Shown here in pieces: positions 11,631 through 23,628 of a stretch of DNA of 64,000 bases. The notes under the pieces were generated by a model. The model saw only the letters and a list, made by a program, of their open reading frames with translations. It was not told the origin of the DNA and made no database searches. Origin of the DNA: Haliotis asinina (lineage: Eukaryota; Mollusca; Gastropoda; Lepetellida; Haliotidae); assembly GCF_037392515.1 (NCBI RefSeq), contig NW_027133892.1, positions 1-64,000 of the forward strand, written 5' to 3'. Every line of letters starts with the position of its first letter. Positions within the stretch are counted from its first letter, which is position 1. The position numbers and the translations under genes are program-made.

Positions 11631-12023
11631 TTACTCCGGGAAACCCAGACAGTCTTTGTAGTGACCATGGTGGAAGCACCGTCTCTCGTCCACACACGTC
11701 TTACGTTGCGTATTGATGCCTGAGGGCTCCAGGGTCAAGTGTGATAGATTCATGCACAACTTGAAGTGGCAGAGATGACTGACAGTTAAGTCATCCCTGA
11801 AGTCCTTCAAGTTGTGCAGGAAATACCAAGCCCTGTTTGCCCGGAGTCTCATCCTTTTCGTCCGCAACGTCGTGTTGAGTACAGGGTAGCCATCCTTGTC
11901 AACTGAACCTTCCCACAACTGACATTGGTTGTCTGGGCGTCCGATGTTAATTCTGCATCTTAACCTGCTCATCAGTGTCTGTATCTCAGTTTCCGTCAGG
12001 ATCATTTCATACAAAGAACACAT
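11631..12023 (-). CDS. Small His-Me finger (I-PpoI-like) endonuclease, 130 codons
   Basis: The ATG start at 12021-12023 opens an uninterrupted frame to a stop at 11631. The core is CQLWEGSVDKDGYP (residues 34-47), a WYFLHN segment, then SHLCHFKLCMNLSHL (82-96), GINTQ (102-106) and a Cys/His-rich end (C110, C116, H118, H119, H121, C125). By the spacing I remember for I-PpoI, H83 would be the general base, N104 the metal-binding asparagine, C34, C85, C90 and H95 one zinc site, and C110, C116, a histidine and C125 the second. All are present, so the fold and activity look intact. Such proteins cut DNA and often act in mobile introns or domesticated loci. It is surrounded by minisatellites, and introns or upstream exons cannot be excluded. 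No promoter is evident. Confidence 0.72.
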   Translation of the reverse strand: MCSLYEMILTETEIQTLMSRLRCRINIGRPDNQCQLWEGSVDKDGYPVLNTTLRTKRMRLRANRAWYFLHNLKDFRDDLTVSHLCHFKLCMNLSHLTLEPSGINTQRKTCVDERRCFHHGHYKDCLGFPE

Positions 12024-12184
12024 CTTAATAATCGTATCTGCAACAAAGACATTGGTAGGTTGAGTGAGTGGGTCAAATGCCCGCCATCAAGTCACCTTCA
12101 CAGTCATCACAGACTGATTTGTAATTGACAGTAAGGGAAAGGTTATCACATTAAAAGAATTTCAGAACAGAAACAGAAATAAAT

Positions 12185-12870
12185 GCAGTACCTGTGTCAG
12201 TAGTTGTCAGTCAGGTTACCTGTGTCAGTAGTTATCATTCAAGATACCAGTGTCAGTGGTTGTCAGTCAGGGTACCTGTGTCAGTAGTTATCATTCAGGG
12301 TACCTGTTTCAATAGTTATCGTTCAGGGTATCTGTGTCAATAGTTATCATTCAGGGTAATTGTGTCAGTAGTCAAAAGTCAGGTTATTTGTGTCAGTAAT
12401 TATCATCCAGGGTACCTGTGTCAGTAGTTATAATTCCAGGCACCTGTTTCAATAGTTATCAGTAGGGTGCCTGTTTCAATAGTTATCATTCAAGGTATCT
12501 GTGTCAGTAGTCACCAGTCCGGCTATTTTTGTCAGTAATTATCACCCTGGGTACCTGTGTTAATAGTTATCAGTCAGGGTACCTGTGTTAATAGGTATCA
12601 GTCAGGGTACCTGTGTTAATAGGTATCAGTCAGGGTACCTGTGTTAATAGGTATCAGTCAGGGTACCTGTGTTAATAGTTATCATTCAGGGTACCTGTGT
12701 TAATAGGTATCAGTCAGGGTACCTGTGTTAATAGGTATCAGTCAGGGTACCTGTGTTAATAGGTATCAGTCAGGGTACCTGTGTTAATAGTTATCATTCA
12801 GGGTGCCTGTGTTAATAGTTATCAGTCAGGGGACCTGTGTTAATAGTTATCAGGGTACCCATTTCATTAA
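12185..12870. repeat. 27-bp minisatellite, about 25 units, diverged at one end
   Basis: The unit is built on GGGTACCTGTGTTAATAG followed by GTATCAGTCA. Units between about 12540 and 12830 are nearly identical. Those from 12190 to 12540 differ more (GTGTCAGTAG in place of GTGTTAATAG), so the right side has been homogenised more recently. Confidence 0.9.
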
Positions 12871-12914
12871 GCCCACTATGATAATTCCCTATCTTTGAGT
12901 AACCTCTGAACCTT

Positions 12915-13262
12915 CGCCACCAAACCCACTCCCGTCATTCTCCATCAAACCCCATCACATCCTTCTCCATGAAATCTGATCCCATCCTTCTCCATCAAAC
13001 CCCATCACATCCTTCTCCATCAAACCTGATCCCATCATTCCCGTCAAACCCTATCACATCCTTCTCCATCAAACCTGATCCCATCCTTCTCCATCAAACC
13101 TGATCCCATCATTCCCGTCAAACCTGATCCCATCCTTCTCCATCAAACCCCATCACATCCTTCTCCATCAAACCTGATCCCATCATTCCCGTCAAACCCC
13201 ATCCCATCCTTCTCCATGAAATCCCATCTCATTCTTCTCTATCAAACCCCATCACATCAGTG
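12915..13262. repeat. 25-bp minisatellite, about 13 units
   Basis: Units alternate between CCATCAAACCCCATCACATC and CCATCAAACCTGATCCCATC, each followed by CTTCT or by a variant with ATTCCCG. The period of 25 bp excludes a repeated coding frame. Confidence 0.88.
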
Positions 13263-13667
13263 TCCTACACTGCCATAGAGCTATTCCGCCCAGTAATACA
13301 GTCAATATATTTAGAACAATATTGTTTGTAGAAACTTTACATTTTTTCACTTCATTGCTTTTATAGACAGAACATGCAAACACTATTCAGACAACTATTT
13401 CAGACAGTGTTTGATATTTGTGTGAACAAAACAGTATGACTCCTTAATCTATTGTTATACATTTCACATGATTTCAGAAATCATTTTCCATCAACATTCC
13501 TATATACATGACCACAGAACGGCATTTGTTGAATATAATGTTATGTTTCCAGGAAACAAAAGTTATGACACACAAAATAAAGATGGGTAGCAAGAAATCG
13601 GCATATGATTATAAATTTTACCAATACAGAAACAAACTCATAATAATGTACACAACATAATGGTCTC
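13263..13667. other. Spacer between two minisatellites; no gene seen
   Basis: AT-rich sequence without long frames, repeats or recognisable motifs. Confidence 0.4.
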
Positions 13668-15418
13668 AGGTGTGCTCAATGACCACCCATGTCCTGGACA
13701 TTGTAGTGTTCCTCACAGGTGTCACCAAGCACTGACACATAAAGAACTGCTTTGTCAGTAAACCATAGGTCTGCTCAATGACCACCCATGTCCTGGACAT
13801 TGTAGTGTTCCTCACAGGTGTCACCAAGCACTGACACATAAACAACTGCTTTGTCAGTAACCCATAGGTCTGCTCAATGACCACCCATGTCCCGGACATT
13901 GTAGTGTTCCTCACAGGTGTCACCAAGCACTGACACATAAACAACTGCTTTGTCAGTAAACCATAGATCTGCTCAATGACCACCCCTTTCCTGGACATTG
14001 TAGTGTTCCTCACAGGTGTCACCAAGCACTGACACATAAACAACTGCTTTGTCAGTAAACCATAGATCTGCTCAATGACCACCCCTGTCCTGGACATTGT
14101 AGTGTTCCTCACAGGTGTCACCAAGCACTGACACATAAACAACTGCTTTGTCAGTAAACCATAGGTCTGCTCAATGACCACCCCTGTCCTGGACATTGTA
14201 GTGTTCCTCACAGGTGTCACCAAGCACTGACACATAAACAACTGCTTTGTCAGTAAACCATAGGTGTGCTCAATGACCACCCCTGTCCTGGACATTGTAG
14301 TGTTCCTCACAGGTGTCACCAAGCACTGACACATAAACAACTGCTTTGTCAGTAAACCATAGGTCTGCTCAATGACCACCCCTGTCCTGGACATTGTAGT
14401 GTTCCTCACAGGTGTCACCAAGCACTGACACATAAACAACTGCTTTGTCAGTAAACCATAGGTCTGCTCAATGACCACCCATTTTCTGGACATTGTAGTG
14501 TTCCTCACAGGTGTCACCAAGCACTGACACATAAACAACTGCTTTGTCAGTAAACCATAGGTCTGCTCAATGACCACCCCTGTCCTGGACATTGTAGTGT
14601 TCCTCACAGGTGTCACCAAGCACTGACACATAAACAACTGCTTTGTCAGTAAACCATAGGTCTGCTCAATGACCACCCATGTCCTGGACATTGTAGTGTT
14701 CCTCACAGGTGTCACCAAGCACTGACACATAAACAACTGCTTTGTCAGTAAACCATAGGTCTGCTCAATGACCACCCCTGTCCTGGACATTGTAGTGTTC
14801 CTCACAGGTGTCACCAAGCACTGACACATAAACAACTGCTTTGTCAGTAAACCATAGGTCTGCTCAATGACCACCCCTGTCCTGGACATTGTAGTGTTCC
14901 TCACAGGTGTCACCAAGCACTGACACATAAACAACTGCTTTGTCAGTAAACCATAGGTCTGCTCAATGACCACCCATTTTCTGGACATTGTAGTGTTCCT
15001 CACAGGTGTCACCAAGCACTGACACATAAACAACTGCTTTGTCAGTAAACCATAGGTCTGCTCAATGACCACCCATGTCCTGGACATTGTAGTGTTCCTC
15101 ACAGGTGTCACCAAGCACTGACACATAAACAACTGCTTTGTCAGTAACCCATAGGTCTGCTCAATGACCACCCATGTCCTGGACATTGTAGTGTTCCTCA
15201 CAGGTGTCACCAAGCACTGACACATAAACAACTGCTTTGTCAGTAAACCATAGGTCTGCTCAATGACCACCCCTGTCCTGGACATTGTAGTGTTCCTCAC
15301 AGGTGTCACCAAGCACTGACACATAAACAACTGCTTTGTCAGTAAACCATAGGTCTGCTCAATGACCACCCATTTTCTGGACATTGTAGTGTTCCTCACA
15401 GGTGTCACCAAGCACTAA
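13668..15418 (-). repeat. 99-bp minisatellite, about 17.7 units, derived from a Harbinger-type transposase segment
   Basis: Units of exactly 99 bp (GACCACCC starts at 13681 and 13780) are almost identical. The minus strand is open for 581 codons, as repeats of 33 residues containing NTTMSRTGVVIEQTYGLLT and a CQCL. The order N..hSRTx.VIEQTYGLL followed by a basic/aromatic stretch and CL matches the end of the DDE nuclease domain of PIF/Harbinger (HARBI1-like, DDE_Tnp_4) transposases, including the VIEQ glutamate region. Most variation affects the residue after RT or RK (G or W), where the family normally has arginine. No other part of a transposase flanks the array, so this is an amplified coding scrap rather than a working gene. 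Confidence 0.85.
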
Positions 15419-18119
15419 CACGGATACTCCAGGTCTTCTGTACCTTGACCACAGATGCAGGTCAGTCAGGATTACTACGAGAGTTTTACACTTGTGGTTG
15501 TGGTTGGAATACCACCAGTAATAGCTGTTATAGATTATCTCTCACATCATTCAAAAGAATAACGATCACAAACCATGTTCAACAGTCACATCATCCTATT
15601 GCTTCATGTTCATTGTTACGAAGCCTCCCTCACTTCAAGCCTATATCATCGTTTGTACAAGTCCTTGTCTCCATCTTGTATTTGTTAAGCTGTAATGGAG
15701 TTTCACTGTGTTCAAACTGGTGCTGTAAATGTAACAGCCAAGCTAATAACTTCAAGCACTGAATACCTGTAGTTTATTGGAATTCTGTAATGTCCCACTG
15801 GCCTATAAACATAAATGGCTTGGCAACCACAACTGAATCAGTAGCATAATCATCAAATGAGAGATTCAATATGTCTTGTTCCTTTTATGGCATGTACCTG
15901 TAGTCGTGTGTATTACACTTCAAAATACTTGAAAATTACTTAAATTAACTATTAATTGAGTAGATCCATGCGGCATAAAGCTTAACTCACTCACCCATTA
16001 ATTGAGTAGCATGGTAATGAAAGAATATGAAAGTTCACAATCTTACTTTCTTATTACTCATCAACTTCTAATAATGCCAATCAAACAAATCACGGACAAA
16101 TCAGATAACATTATTTGATCGCCCGAAATGAAAACTGACTTGTCCTGGGCGTCGGGCGAGGTATTTTTGAACAGCTGCAAGTGGTACAAGTATTTTTCAG
16201 ACAACTGCTTCCTAAGCAAGTTAGTTTACCAGTAGTGTATCTCATGTGGTTACGTTAATGTGTGATGTGACAGTGTTAGAGAAACATGAAATGTACAGTC
16301 ATTAAAGAAGTTTAAGTGAGATAAATAATAACGTTTTATGTAACATTAAGGCATTTCAAAACTAGTATCAAGTGGGGGGAGATGTAAACAGTTTTAGTTA
16401 CAAATGACTGTTTACAGCACACAGACTGTACACAACAAGATGATCTTGCTACCCACTTCTTTCATATCCAGAATATTTTTACCAGGATCCAGAGGAACTT
16501 ACACCACAACAAATCCCAAGGAGCTGATTGTAAATTGAAACTCTCTCAGTGTTTTTTTACATATCACACGATTTTCAATGCTTGCATTTTTTCAACTTTC
16601 ATAAGATAACAGTAGTGCTCCTCATTACATAGTCAGGGGATAAATGAGGCCTTATTAACTATTGAGGATGTTTCATTCAAATGTGGCACCAGACAAGGGT
16701 GTTTCAAGGTCCTAATGTTCTTTACTTTCATCAGTAACCACAGGTGATTTAATTTCATGTGATTTGACTTTAAATTTGTGTCCACTTATGTTTCATGTCA
16801 CTCTCTCATTCTCACATTCCATTAAACACGTGAAATCTACACTCCGTATGTGAATGTGCTATATGTATTTAACATATTGTGTAGGGTATTCACTGTGTAT
16901 CCCAAACTTTTGCAAAGGTAAATGTCAAGTCATGCTCTGTTGTTCCATCCCATTGCCAATGTTATGCATTGGAATATAATTTGTAGCTCTTAGTATTCAT
17001 AGCTTATTGTAATTTTAAACTGGGCACACACACTCACAAATCAAATAGAAAACACCCAAAAAACAGCAAAAGCAAAACAACCCCAACACTTTTGAATTTT
17101 AATTTCACTTTAATTTGTGTTCCTTCTTACACAGTGCTTTCCCTAATACTCTTCTCATGGCTTTGTGGTCCTGTGTTTAAATAACATTACCTCATTAACT
17201 TTCATATCATTCCCTACTATATGAACATTGTAAGGTTCTCCATGCCTAGGGCTGTGGATATTGCTGTTATCTGTCTATCTGCTATCTTAAGCAGTTGTCA
17301 GTGTACAATACAATGGCTTTACCACCCCTTGCTTGTTTGGAGGGGCGTTGGATGCGTGATTGGAGAAAGAACTATGATGCAACTACGACAGATCACGTAA
17401 TACATTGAAATAATACAACTAGCAGGAATTTTGTGTAAAGACAAGTTGTGATTAGTAAAACATTGTAGATGTTATAGGTATCAGACTTTTATTTGGAAAT
17501 CTAATTACCCACAATTTCGTTCATTTACACCTTTTCTGTTTGATTCACGTTTTTTAAAGTAAATGCACTTCTCTATGGTTGTAATATTTTTCTTATTATT
17601 CAGACGTTTTTCCTGTGGAATTGTCAGTTTTTGAAACTTTTCATGTGATACACACAGCTGTTCAATTGTGTCATCACCGCCCTTTGAACAATGATAACCT
17701 TGTATTATTAATCTATCTAGTTTTGATACATATTTCTTAACAAGTTCTCACTAATTTTAACCTCAACGCATCATAAGAAGACACTGAATGTTATAATGCA
17801 GAGTTACAGGGAACAGTTGGATTTTCAAAAAAGAAGTCCAGAAAGCAGATTTCTTTCTATTTTAAATGCATAATTATGACAGATTGACACATTGTTCCTG
17901 TATAGAGATGTGGTAAGAGAGAGATGTAGCTGGAGACATGTAACATGTCATGTGATAATAGTTTTAGGGACAAAGAGATTTAAAGTTTGAAGTGCCAACA
18001 GCTGAACTGCCAGATTAACACATGGCAAACACCCTTGATTCACACTGACAAGGTGACCTAATTATGGACATTGTGTTGACATGAACACGCTGCTATTCCC
18101 CATACCACTTACTGCCAAG
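15419..18119. other. 2.7 kb without a recognisable gene
   Basis: AT-rich and single-copy in this window. A 105-codon plus-strand frame at 15445-15762 has no recognisable motif. Near 15970-16005 there is a short piece of SINE tail (ATGCGGCATAAAGCTTAACTC). I see no exon signature, tRNA, array or inverted repeat. Confidence 0.35.
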
Positions 18120-18240
18120 TACACAGATCGATGCTCATGCTGTTGATCACTGGATTGTCTGGTCCAAACTCGATTATTTACAGACTGCCGCCATTTAGTT
18201 GGCAGTTGCTGAGTGCGGCACAAAAGCACTCACTCACTCA
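18120..18240 (+). mobile_element. Abundant SINE, 3' half
   Basis: Reads CAGATCGATGCTCATGCTGT, TGGATTGTCTGGTCC, CGATTATTTACAGACTGCCG and ends in CACTCACTCACTCAC. It is the 3' half of the family in forward orientation, with the 5' half missing. Confidence 0.8.
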
Positions 18241-18943
18241 CAACGTACCCTTCATTTTAATGTGCCTGGTATTTATTTGTGACGTAAATCAAAGACTGGC
18301 CACACACCATAAATTCTAATGACTTTCAGACCATAATTAACAAGGGATAATTAATTGAAGGGAACTTATACAAGTTGATCATCACTTATATTGTGGGGAC
18401 ATGTATATATGTTTCATGTGTATAATATTACATATGTATTTGAAGAATATTTCTTACCAGTTTAAATCTAACTGAATGGGACTGCTGATCTACAAGGTGT
18501 CATACACTCATACTCGTCATCATTACTTGATGACGTTGTCTTGTCATCACGAATCTCACAGTATGCCTGAATATAGCAAAATCGCAAAAGACAAGCGACA
18601 CGTTAATTTCAAATACCCTCCATCCAAAAGATAACTATGGCTTTGAGGACACAACCTCTCTTTTCCTACCTCCCCTCCCCCGCCTTTCCCCTTCCCCACC
18701 TCCAGATATTCCTCCCCCACAATCACTGCTCTCCAACTTCCCACACATACACCCACACATAAATCTACCTCCCTAAGTTAACTATAAAACTTTCATCCTA
18801 ACCTAACACATCACCTCTACCATCACGCAATATGACTTCTTAAGATAATGTTAAGATTGGTTAAATGCCATATACCTGTTGATAGTTTCTCCTTGTTCTG
18901 CAAGGCGACTGTCAGTGCTGCTGGCTTTCCTTGAGTTGGCCAT
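18241..18943. other. No gene seen
   Basis: Contains a pyrimidine-rich stretch at 18650-18740 (mostly C and T on the plus strand). No protein signature. Confidence 0.35.
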
Positions 18944-19268
18944 TTGATGTACAGGTGTGCATGTCCATGTTTGATGTACAGGTGAGCATGTCCATGTTTG
19001 GTGTACAGGTGTGCATGTCCATGTTTGATGTACAGGTGAGCATGTCCATGTTTGATGTACAGGTGAGCATGTCCATGTTTGATGTACAGGTGTGCATGTC
19101 CATGTTTGATGTACAGGTGAGCATGTCCATGTTTGATGTACAGGTGTGCATGTCCATGTTTGATGTACAGGTGTGCATGTCCATGTTTGATGTACAGGTG
19201 TGCATGTCCATGTTTGATGTACAGGTGTGCATGTCCATGTTTGATGTACAGGTGTGCATGTCCATGTT
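18944..19268. repeat. 27-bp minisatellite, 12 units
   Basis: The unit reads TGATGTACAGGTGTGCATGT followed by CCATGTT, with a G/T alternation at one position (GTGTGC or GTGAGC). The period of nine codons keeps several frames open on both strands, for example MDMHTCTSN on the minus strand. The mirror-image openness argues against a gene. Confidence 0.92.
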
Positions 19269-20730
19269 ACATAGTGGTTAAAGTTCAAGGTCATGTTACT
19301 TCCTTTGAACATGCATGTTTTGGGGAATATTTCTTATGTTGATTTGTATACATTTGGTATCAATGTTGTTTTTAAAGTTTATAAATGCTAATTCATATTT
19401 ACGTGAGCATTTGATTTGTACCTGTAGTAGGAAGACCAGTATGAAATTGCATCTTGAAGTATATATTTTGGGATGTGTTATTATTGGTTTGAGTATGTCC
19501 AGAATGGGGGTGTCCTTGTCAAGAGAAAAGGTTCAGATAGGGTGCGGGTTTTTGGAATTTACTGTGATGTGACAGGTAAACAGGTATGTAATCTTAACTT
19601 TGAGGTGTAATAATCAATGTATAATGTTCACAAATATGAATAAATTGTCAGAGTGCTCTGTCTTGTTGCCTGTGATGTTTTCACATGGCGTTCTAAATTG
19701 GTCTCAAGTTATCTGGACGGGATGGATTCTGCTTTCGTTTCAGCTACTATGGTTATGTTTGGAACTCTGTGCATGTTATTTGATAATGGTTTTCAGGATT
19801 ATGTGTTAGTTTCGCGAAATGGGGTGGGTAGGTGAGAGTTATCTCTGTTTAAGACTTGGTATTACCACAAGTCATCTTCATTCACTGAAATCCATAGAAA
19901 TCCATAATTAGATGACAAAGTTGTTTACGATTTTGTTGTTGATGTGATGACCTGTAATGTAGCTTGTTTTTCTAGTACTGTAGTTATAGCTGACTGTGTG
20001 TAGGTTTACTTGTTCAACAACCCGGGCTTGTTTAGTCTGGGACCATATTTCTGGTAATATTGTATTAGTACTGAATTTTGTTTGGTTGTTGGAGCTAGGT
20101 GTGCCCGAGAAGTGGAGTATCATTGCATTGCTTGTGACTATGCTTCCAATGTTCAGTAAAATGGAAATCTTGAATTTCAAATCATATCTTTGAATGTTTC
20201 CAACATTATTTCAGCATTTTGATTGCTCATTTCAAACAAGCTGCAATAAAGTTTGATAGTGGTTCTTGTTGGTTGCTATTGTGATTTGCTTAATTTATTT
20301 TCTCAGCTGTTTTGCAAAATGGAAGTTCGAAGGGTTAGAGTAATTGTCATGGATTTATTATTTATTTATTTATTTATTTATTTATTGGGCGTGTGTATGT
20401 GAGGGGGTTGGGAGGGGGTGGGGATGGGGTGGTGTACAGGGTTTGGCGATGCTTCTGGTTGTGTGTATGTTTTTGGGTATGTTTCCGCTATACAAATCTG
20501 TACATTTCACATGAATTATGCGTTAAGAAAATAAATTTATCACGGAAATCACGACTTGATTGACTGATTAATAAGTCGTGTCCTATGCAGTTTTCTTTTG
20601 CCAGGATATCGCTATATAATGGTCAGTGAGTATACCTTTAATCTGGGGGATACAGGACAACAACGAAGCAAACTCATTCAGCTAATGTAACTACAAATTC
20701 AGTACTTTTGTATTGCTGATAGTGTACCAG
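19269..20730. other. 1.4 kb without a recognisable gene
   Basis: Several frames of 60-90 codons occur on both strands without motifs. The region holds a TTTA microsatellite and a G-rich stretch at 20400-20440. Confidence 0.35.
20353..20386. repeat. TTTA microsatellite
   Basis: About eight TTTA tetranucleotides in a row, followed by a G-rich segment. Confidence 0.95.
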
Positions 20731-20740
20731 TATATAAATA
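20731..20740 (+). promoter_or_regulatory. Candidate TATA box
   Basis: TATATAAATA lies 88 bases before an ATG at 20828, a spacing that would allow a normal start site and a short leader. A single TATA-like word in AT-rich DNA is weak evidence. Confidence 0.25.
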
Positions 20741-20827
20741 CAGCGCAACCAATCTCTTTTTAGCCAAGTTACATAACAGTGAGGCTGTCAGTGATCAACT
20801 CGTCCAAGACATTCCTACTTACCTCAG

Positions 20828-21067
20828 ATGCAGGCGCTCGACTGGCACGACCACGTCACGTGGTATCAAACATACCGCCTTTGTGCGCTGCACGTGAAGT
20901 TTCTGCAAGATCTTCTGCCGCAGAAAGCAGTCCCGTTCACATCAAGAGAAAGTACTGTTAATTGGCGTCTCTCCATGTTTTCACAGACCGCATTCGCCCG
21001 TGATTACTGTCCCAATAAACTATACAAGACAGCTTGTCAATTTGCCAGTAAAACGGACTTGATGTAA
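20828..21067 (+). CDS. Hypothetical 79-codon frame downstream of a TATA-like word
   Basis: ATG at 20828 and stop at 21065-21067. The predicted product is rich in aromatic residues at its start (DWHDHVTWYQTYR) and has no signal peptide or motif I know. Local GC content from 20820 to 20960 is higher than the surroundings, and an overlapping frame is open too. It could be a first exon, a small gene or chance. I list it only because of the upstream TATA-like element. Confidence 0.15.
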   Translation: MQALDWHDHVTWYQTYRLCALHVKFLQDLLPQKAVPFTSRESTVNWRLSMFSQTAFARDYCPNKLYKTACQFASKTDLM

Positions 21068-22034
21068 AAAAGCACACATTTGGTTACCAATAACCCACAA
21101 CTACATGCTGATAGAATATTTACTAAATGAATAAACAAACGTCATCTCACAGACAGACAGACAGGTAGAAGTATTTTGTCTAAGTTTCAAAAGTCAGTCT
21201 TGGCAAACAACAGTTGTAAACGACCAGTTTAGAAGTTATTTGTTTTTACAGTCTTGACCCCATTCTTTGGTAACTTACCATTTGTACATCGCCGGGGTTT
21301 TCTGACCTTGGGAAACCATCAAGAAACGAAAATTCATGGTTAAGTCAACATGGTGTTAAGACCTTAAGTGTTTTGGCAACATTTTCAGCCTTGTACTGGT
21401 TTCACAACGTACGAAATATTTTTTATCCAGTTTCAAGTGTATCCTTTCTATTGGAGACTGGATGGGCATATATAATGACGTGGCTGACTACTCATCATCG
21501 GACTGTCTATTATCTATCTATCTGTTCTGTGGGACATATCAGAAGTATTTCACGACGTGCACTGCATTCCGCCATTGAATACACTTACTACTTTCATTGT
21601 TGACACACAGACTATCATAACAAGTATGGAGTGTTTAAGTGTAGGCAGGCTGCCCACATTTCCTGTCACTAATGACATGTCATCTGTATATATGAATAAG
21701 TAGAGGGTGGGAATTAATATACTGAGATATTTTCAGCTGAAGGATTTCATGAAGTTTCTATTTTCAGAAATTCGGCTACAATCCCGGGACAATTACAAAT
21801 GTCATGCGAAATTGGCTGTCACCTTTTAAAGTTTTTTTCAGTCCTTTGAACGAGATTTGTTCACCCCAAAACAGATAATGGCTTTAAAAAATTGGTAAAA
21901 CTAAGTTGGGTACACGAGTTCCATGTGGTCAACGTCGAGCCTCAAACACAGTCTACCAAAATGGACCTCAGGGTTGGAGAATGACATTCGTTAGGAAATT
22001 AAGACAAATTTTGATCAGTGGAACTGCTCAAAAT
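21068..22034. other. No gene seen
   Basis: Single-copy AT-rich DNA without motifs. Confidence 0.35.
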
Positions 22035-22121
22035 GTACAAATTACACAAGGAAGGGATGGTGTAAATCCAACTAGGGTGCTTGCAGGTAGCAAAGGTATA
22101 GTAAGTCGCAATAGTCCCTAG
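22035..22121 (+). mobile_element. Fragment of the RNase H LINE 3' untranslated region
   Basis: GGATGGTGTAAATCCAACTA, GGTAGCAAAGGTATAGTAAG and GTCCCTAG match the segment at about 32352-32420 in the 3' part of the RNase H LINE, apart from scattered differences. A SINE follows directly. Confidence 0.65.
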
Positions 22122-22365
22122 TGAGTTAGTGATCGAGTGAGTTTAGTTTTACACCACACTCGGCAATATTCCAGCTATATGGCGTCGGTCTGTAAATAAT
22201 CGAGTTTGGACGAGGCAATCCAGTGATCAACAACATGAGCATCGATCTGCGCCATTGGGAACCGATGACATGTGTCAACCAAGTCTGCGAGCCTGACCAC
22301 CCGATTCCGTAAATCGCCTCTTAGGGATGCCTAAAAGTCGGGTTTGGCCGGGCCACGATGGGCCA
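22122..22365 (-). mobile_element. Abundant SINE, most of the element
   Basis: The plus strand reads GAGTGAGTTTAGTTTTACAC, GCAATATTCCAGCTATATGG, TCTGTAAATAATCGAGTTTG and CCTGACCACCCGATTCCG. The 5' end of the element (right side here) has diverged after about 22320. Confidence 0.85.
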
Positions 22366-23599
22366 AATATATCACAGGCTGATAAACCCATTAATGAACA
22401 CCATGGCTACAAATGATTAATGCAACATACACCCTTGATAATCACCCTTGTAATGAAATGGACCGGGAGTGTTGCCGTCGTCAGAGATCCGTGGTAGTTA
22501 TGACACAAACATGACCAGACATGAATACTAGTACCTCTGTCTCTGCAGGACCGGGAGCATTATCACTTTCTCTGCCATCATCAAAGCAGTAGTTTGTAGA
22601 TGTGATTTTTAAAGTTGTTAAGAGTTCTTTCTATTGGCTACTCTTTGTATATGAGTGAGCAGATGAAGATGATGCACCTCTTCTTTATCCTCGTGTCCCG
22701 GAGGAGAACTGTGCACTACATCATGGTCTTTCTGAAGATGTTTGAAAAGCTTCCCAGGCCACCAGCAATCAAGTCTGGGTTAGTCAGTCAGTCTCTCAAA
22801 TTATAACTTCCTCTGTAACTTCACAATTGGAATTAAATTATTCACGCCCAATCACACACATACATATTGTTGAGTTAAAGATGGGACACCCGAAGACTCT
22901 TTGACCAGGCCATGCTGGTTGGGCCTGTTGTTGTCGAAAGGCTTGCGTTACGAGCCTCCTTTTCGTTGCCAACATGGCCGCAGTGTGGAGTATAACACAC
23001 ATCCATATTGCAATAATGTCACCTGGTATCACTTTGTTTAGTGAAATGTTATTCCATGTAATGCCAAAACATGCTAAATAACATCGAACATTTGCACCAT
23101 TCTTATAACATTTGCGAGTTTAAGATCGCGTTATTACATAATGATTAAGTTATGAAAATATGATAAAGTTCCCCCAAAGAGCACAGGGTTTGGCTTAACT
23201 TACACAGTTTGTGTGGCAAGATCACCTGGTGAAAATTACCTTCAGTCGTACGTAGGGAGCCGTAATGGTCACTAGCAAGCGTTTGAAATATCACAGAGGC
23301 GTATTATAGGACACGTGTGACCACGCGGAATACAGGATATGTCGGGTGTATATTCAACACTAACTCGCACACTCACCACTAACCCTCGTATATGGGAACC
23401 CCTCCACACTAACAGCACTCTCAAACGTCATGGCCATAAAACATCATAACGACATATTGACAGTTAGACGACTACATGTGACCATCCAAGGAGTATCATG
23501 CCACGCCCAACCCGCCGCGCAGGATTCCCTCCAAAAGTAAATACAAGCCTCCCACAGCCATCTCACCGCCACCTAACCGCTACGTTGGTCTGGTAGGCG
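22366..23599. other. 1.2 kb without a recognisable gene
   Basis: No motif or repeat of note. GC content rises towards 23500-23640, just before the paired CRE-like sites. Confidence 0.35.
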
Positions 23600-23628
23600 T
23601 GACGTCACGCCCGGCGATGCTGACGTCA
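23600..23628. promoter_or_regulatory. Paired CRE-like palindromes (TGACGTCA twice)
   Basis: Perfect TGACGTCA sites lie at 23600-23607 and 23621-23628. The same 8-mers with the same 21-bp offset, and a shared GGCGATG between them, recur at 48396-48424. TGACGTCA is the consensus CREB/ATF site; binding is inference. Confidence 0.4.

Noticed and set aside
12185..12870. CRISPR array
   Set aside because: Units are directly adjacent with no unique spacers, and the DNA is eukaryotic; the same holds for every other tandem array in the window.
13666..15411. A 581-codon minus-strand protein gene
   Set aside because: It consists only of a 99-bp tandem unit carrying one transposase scrap; nothing else of a gene is present at either end.
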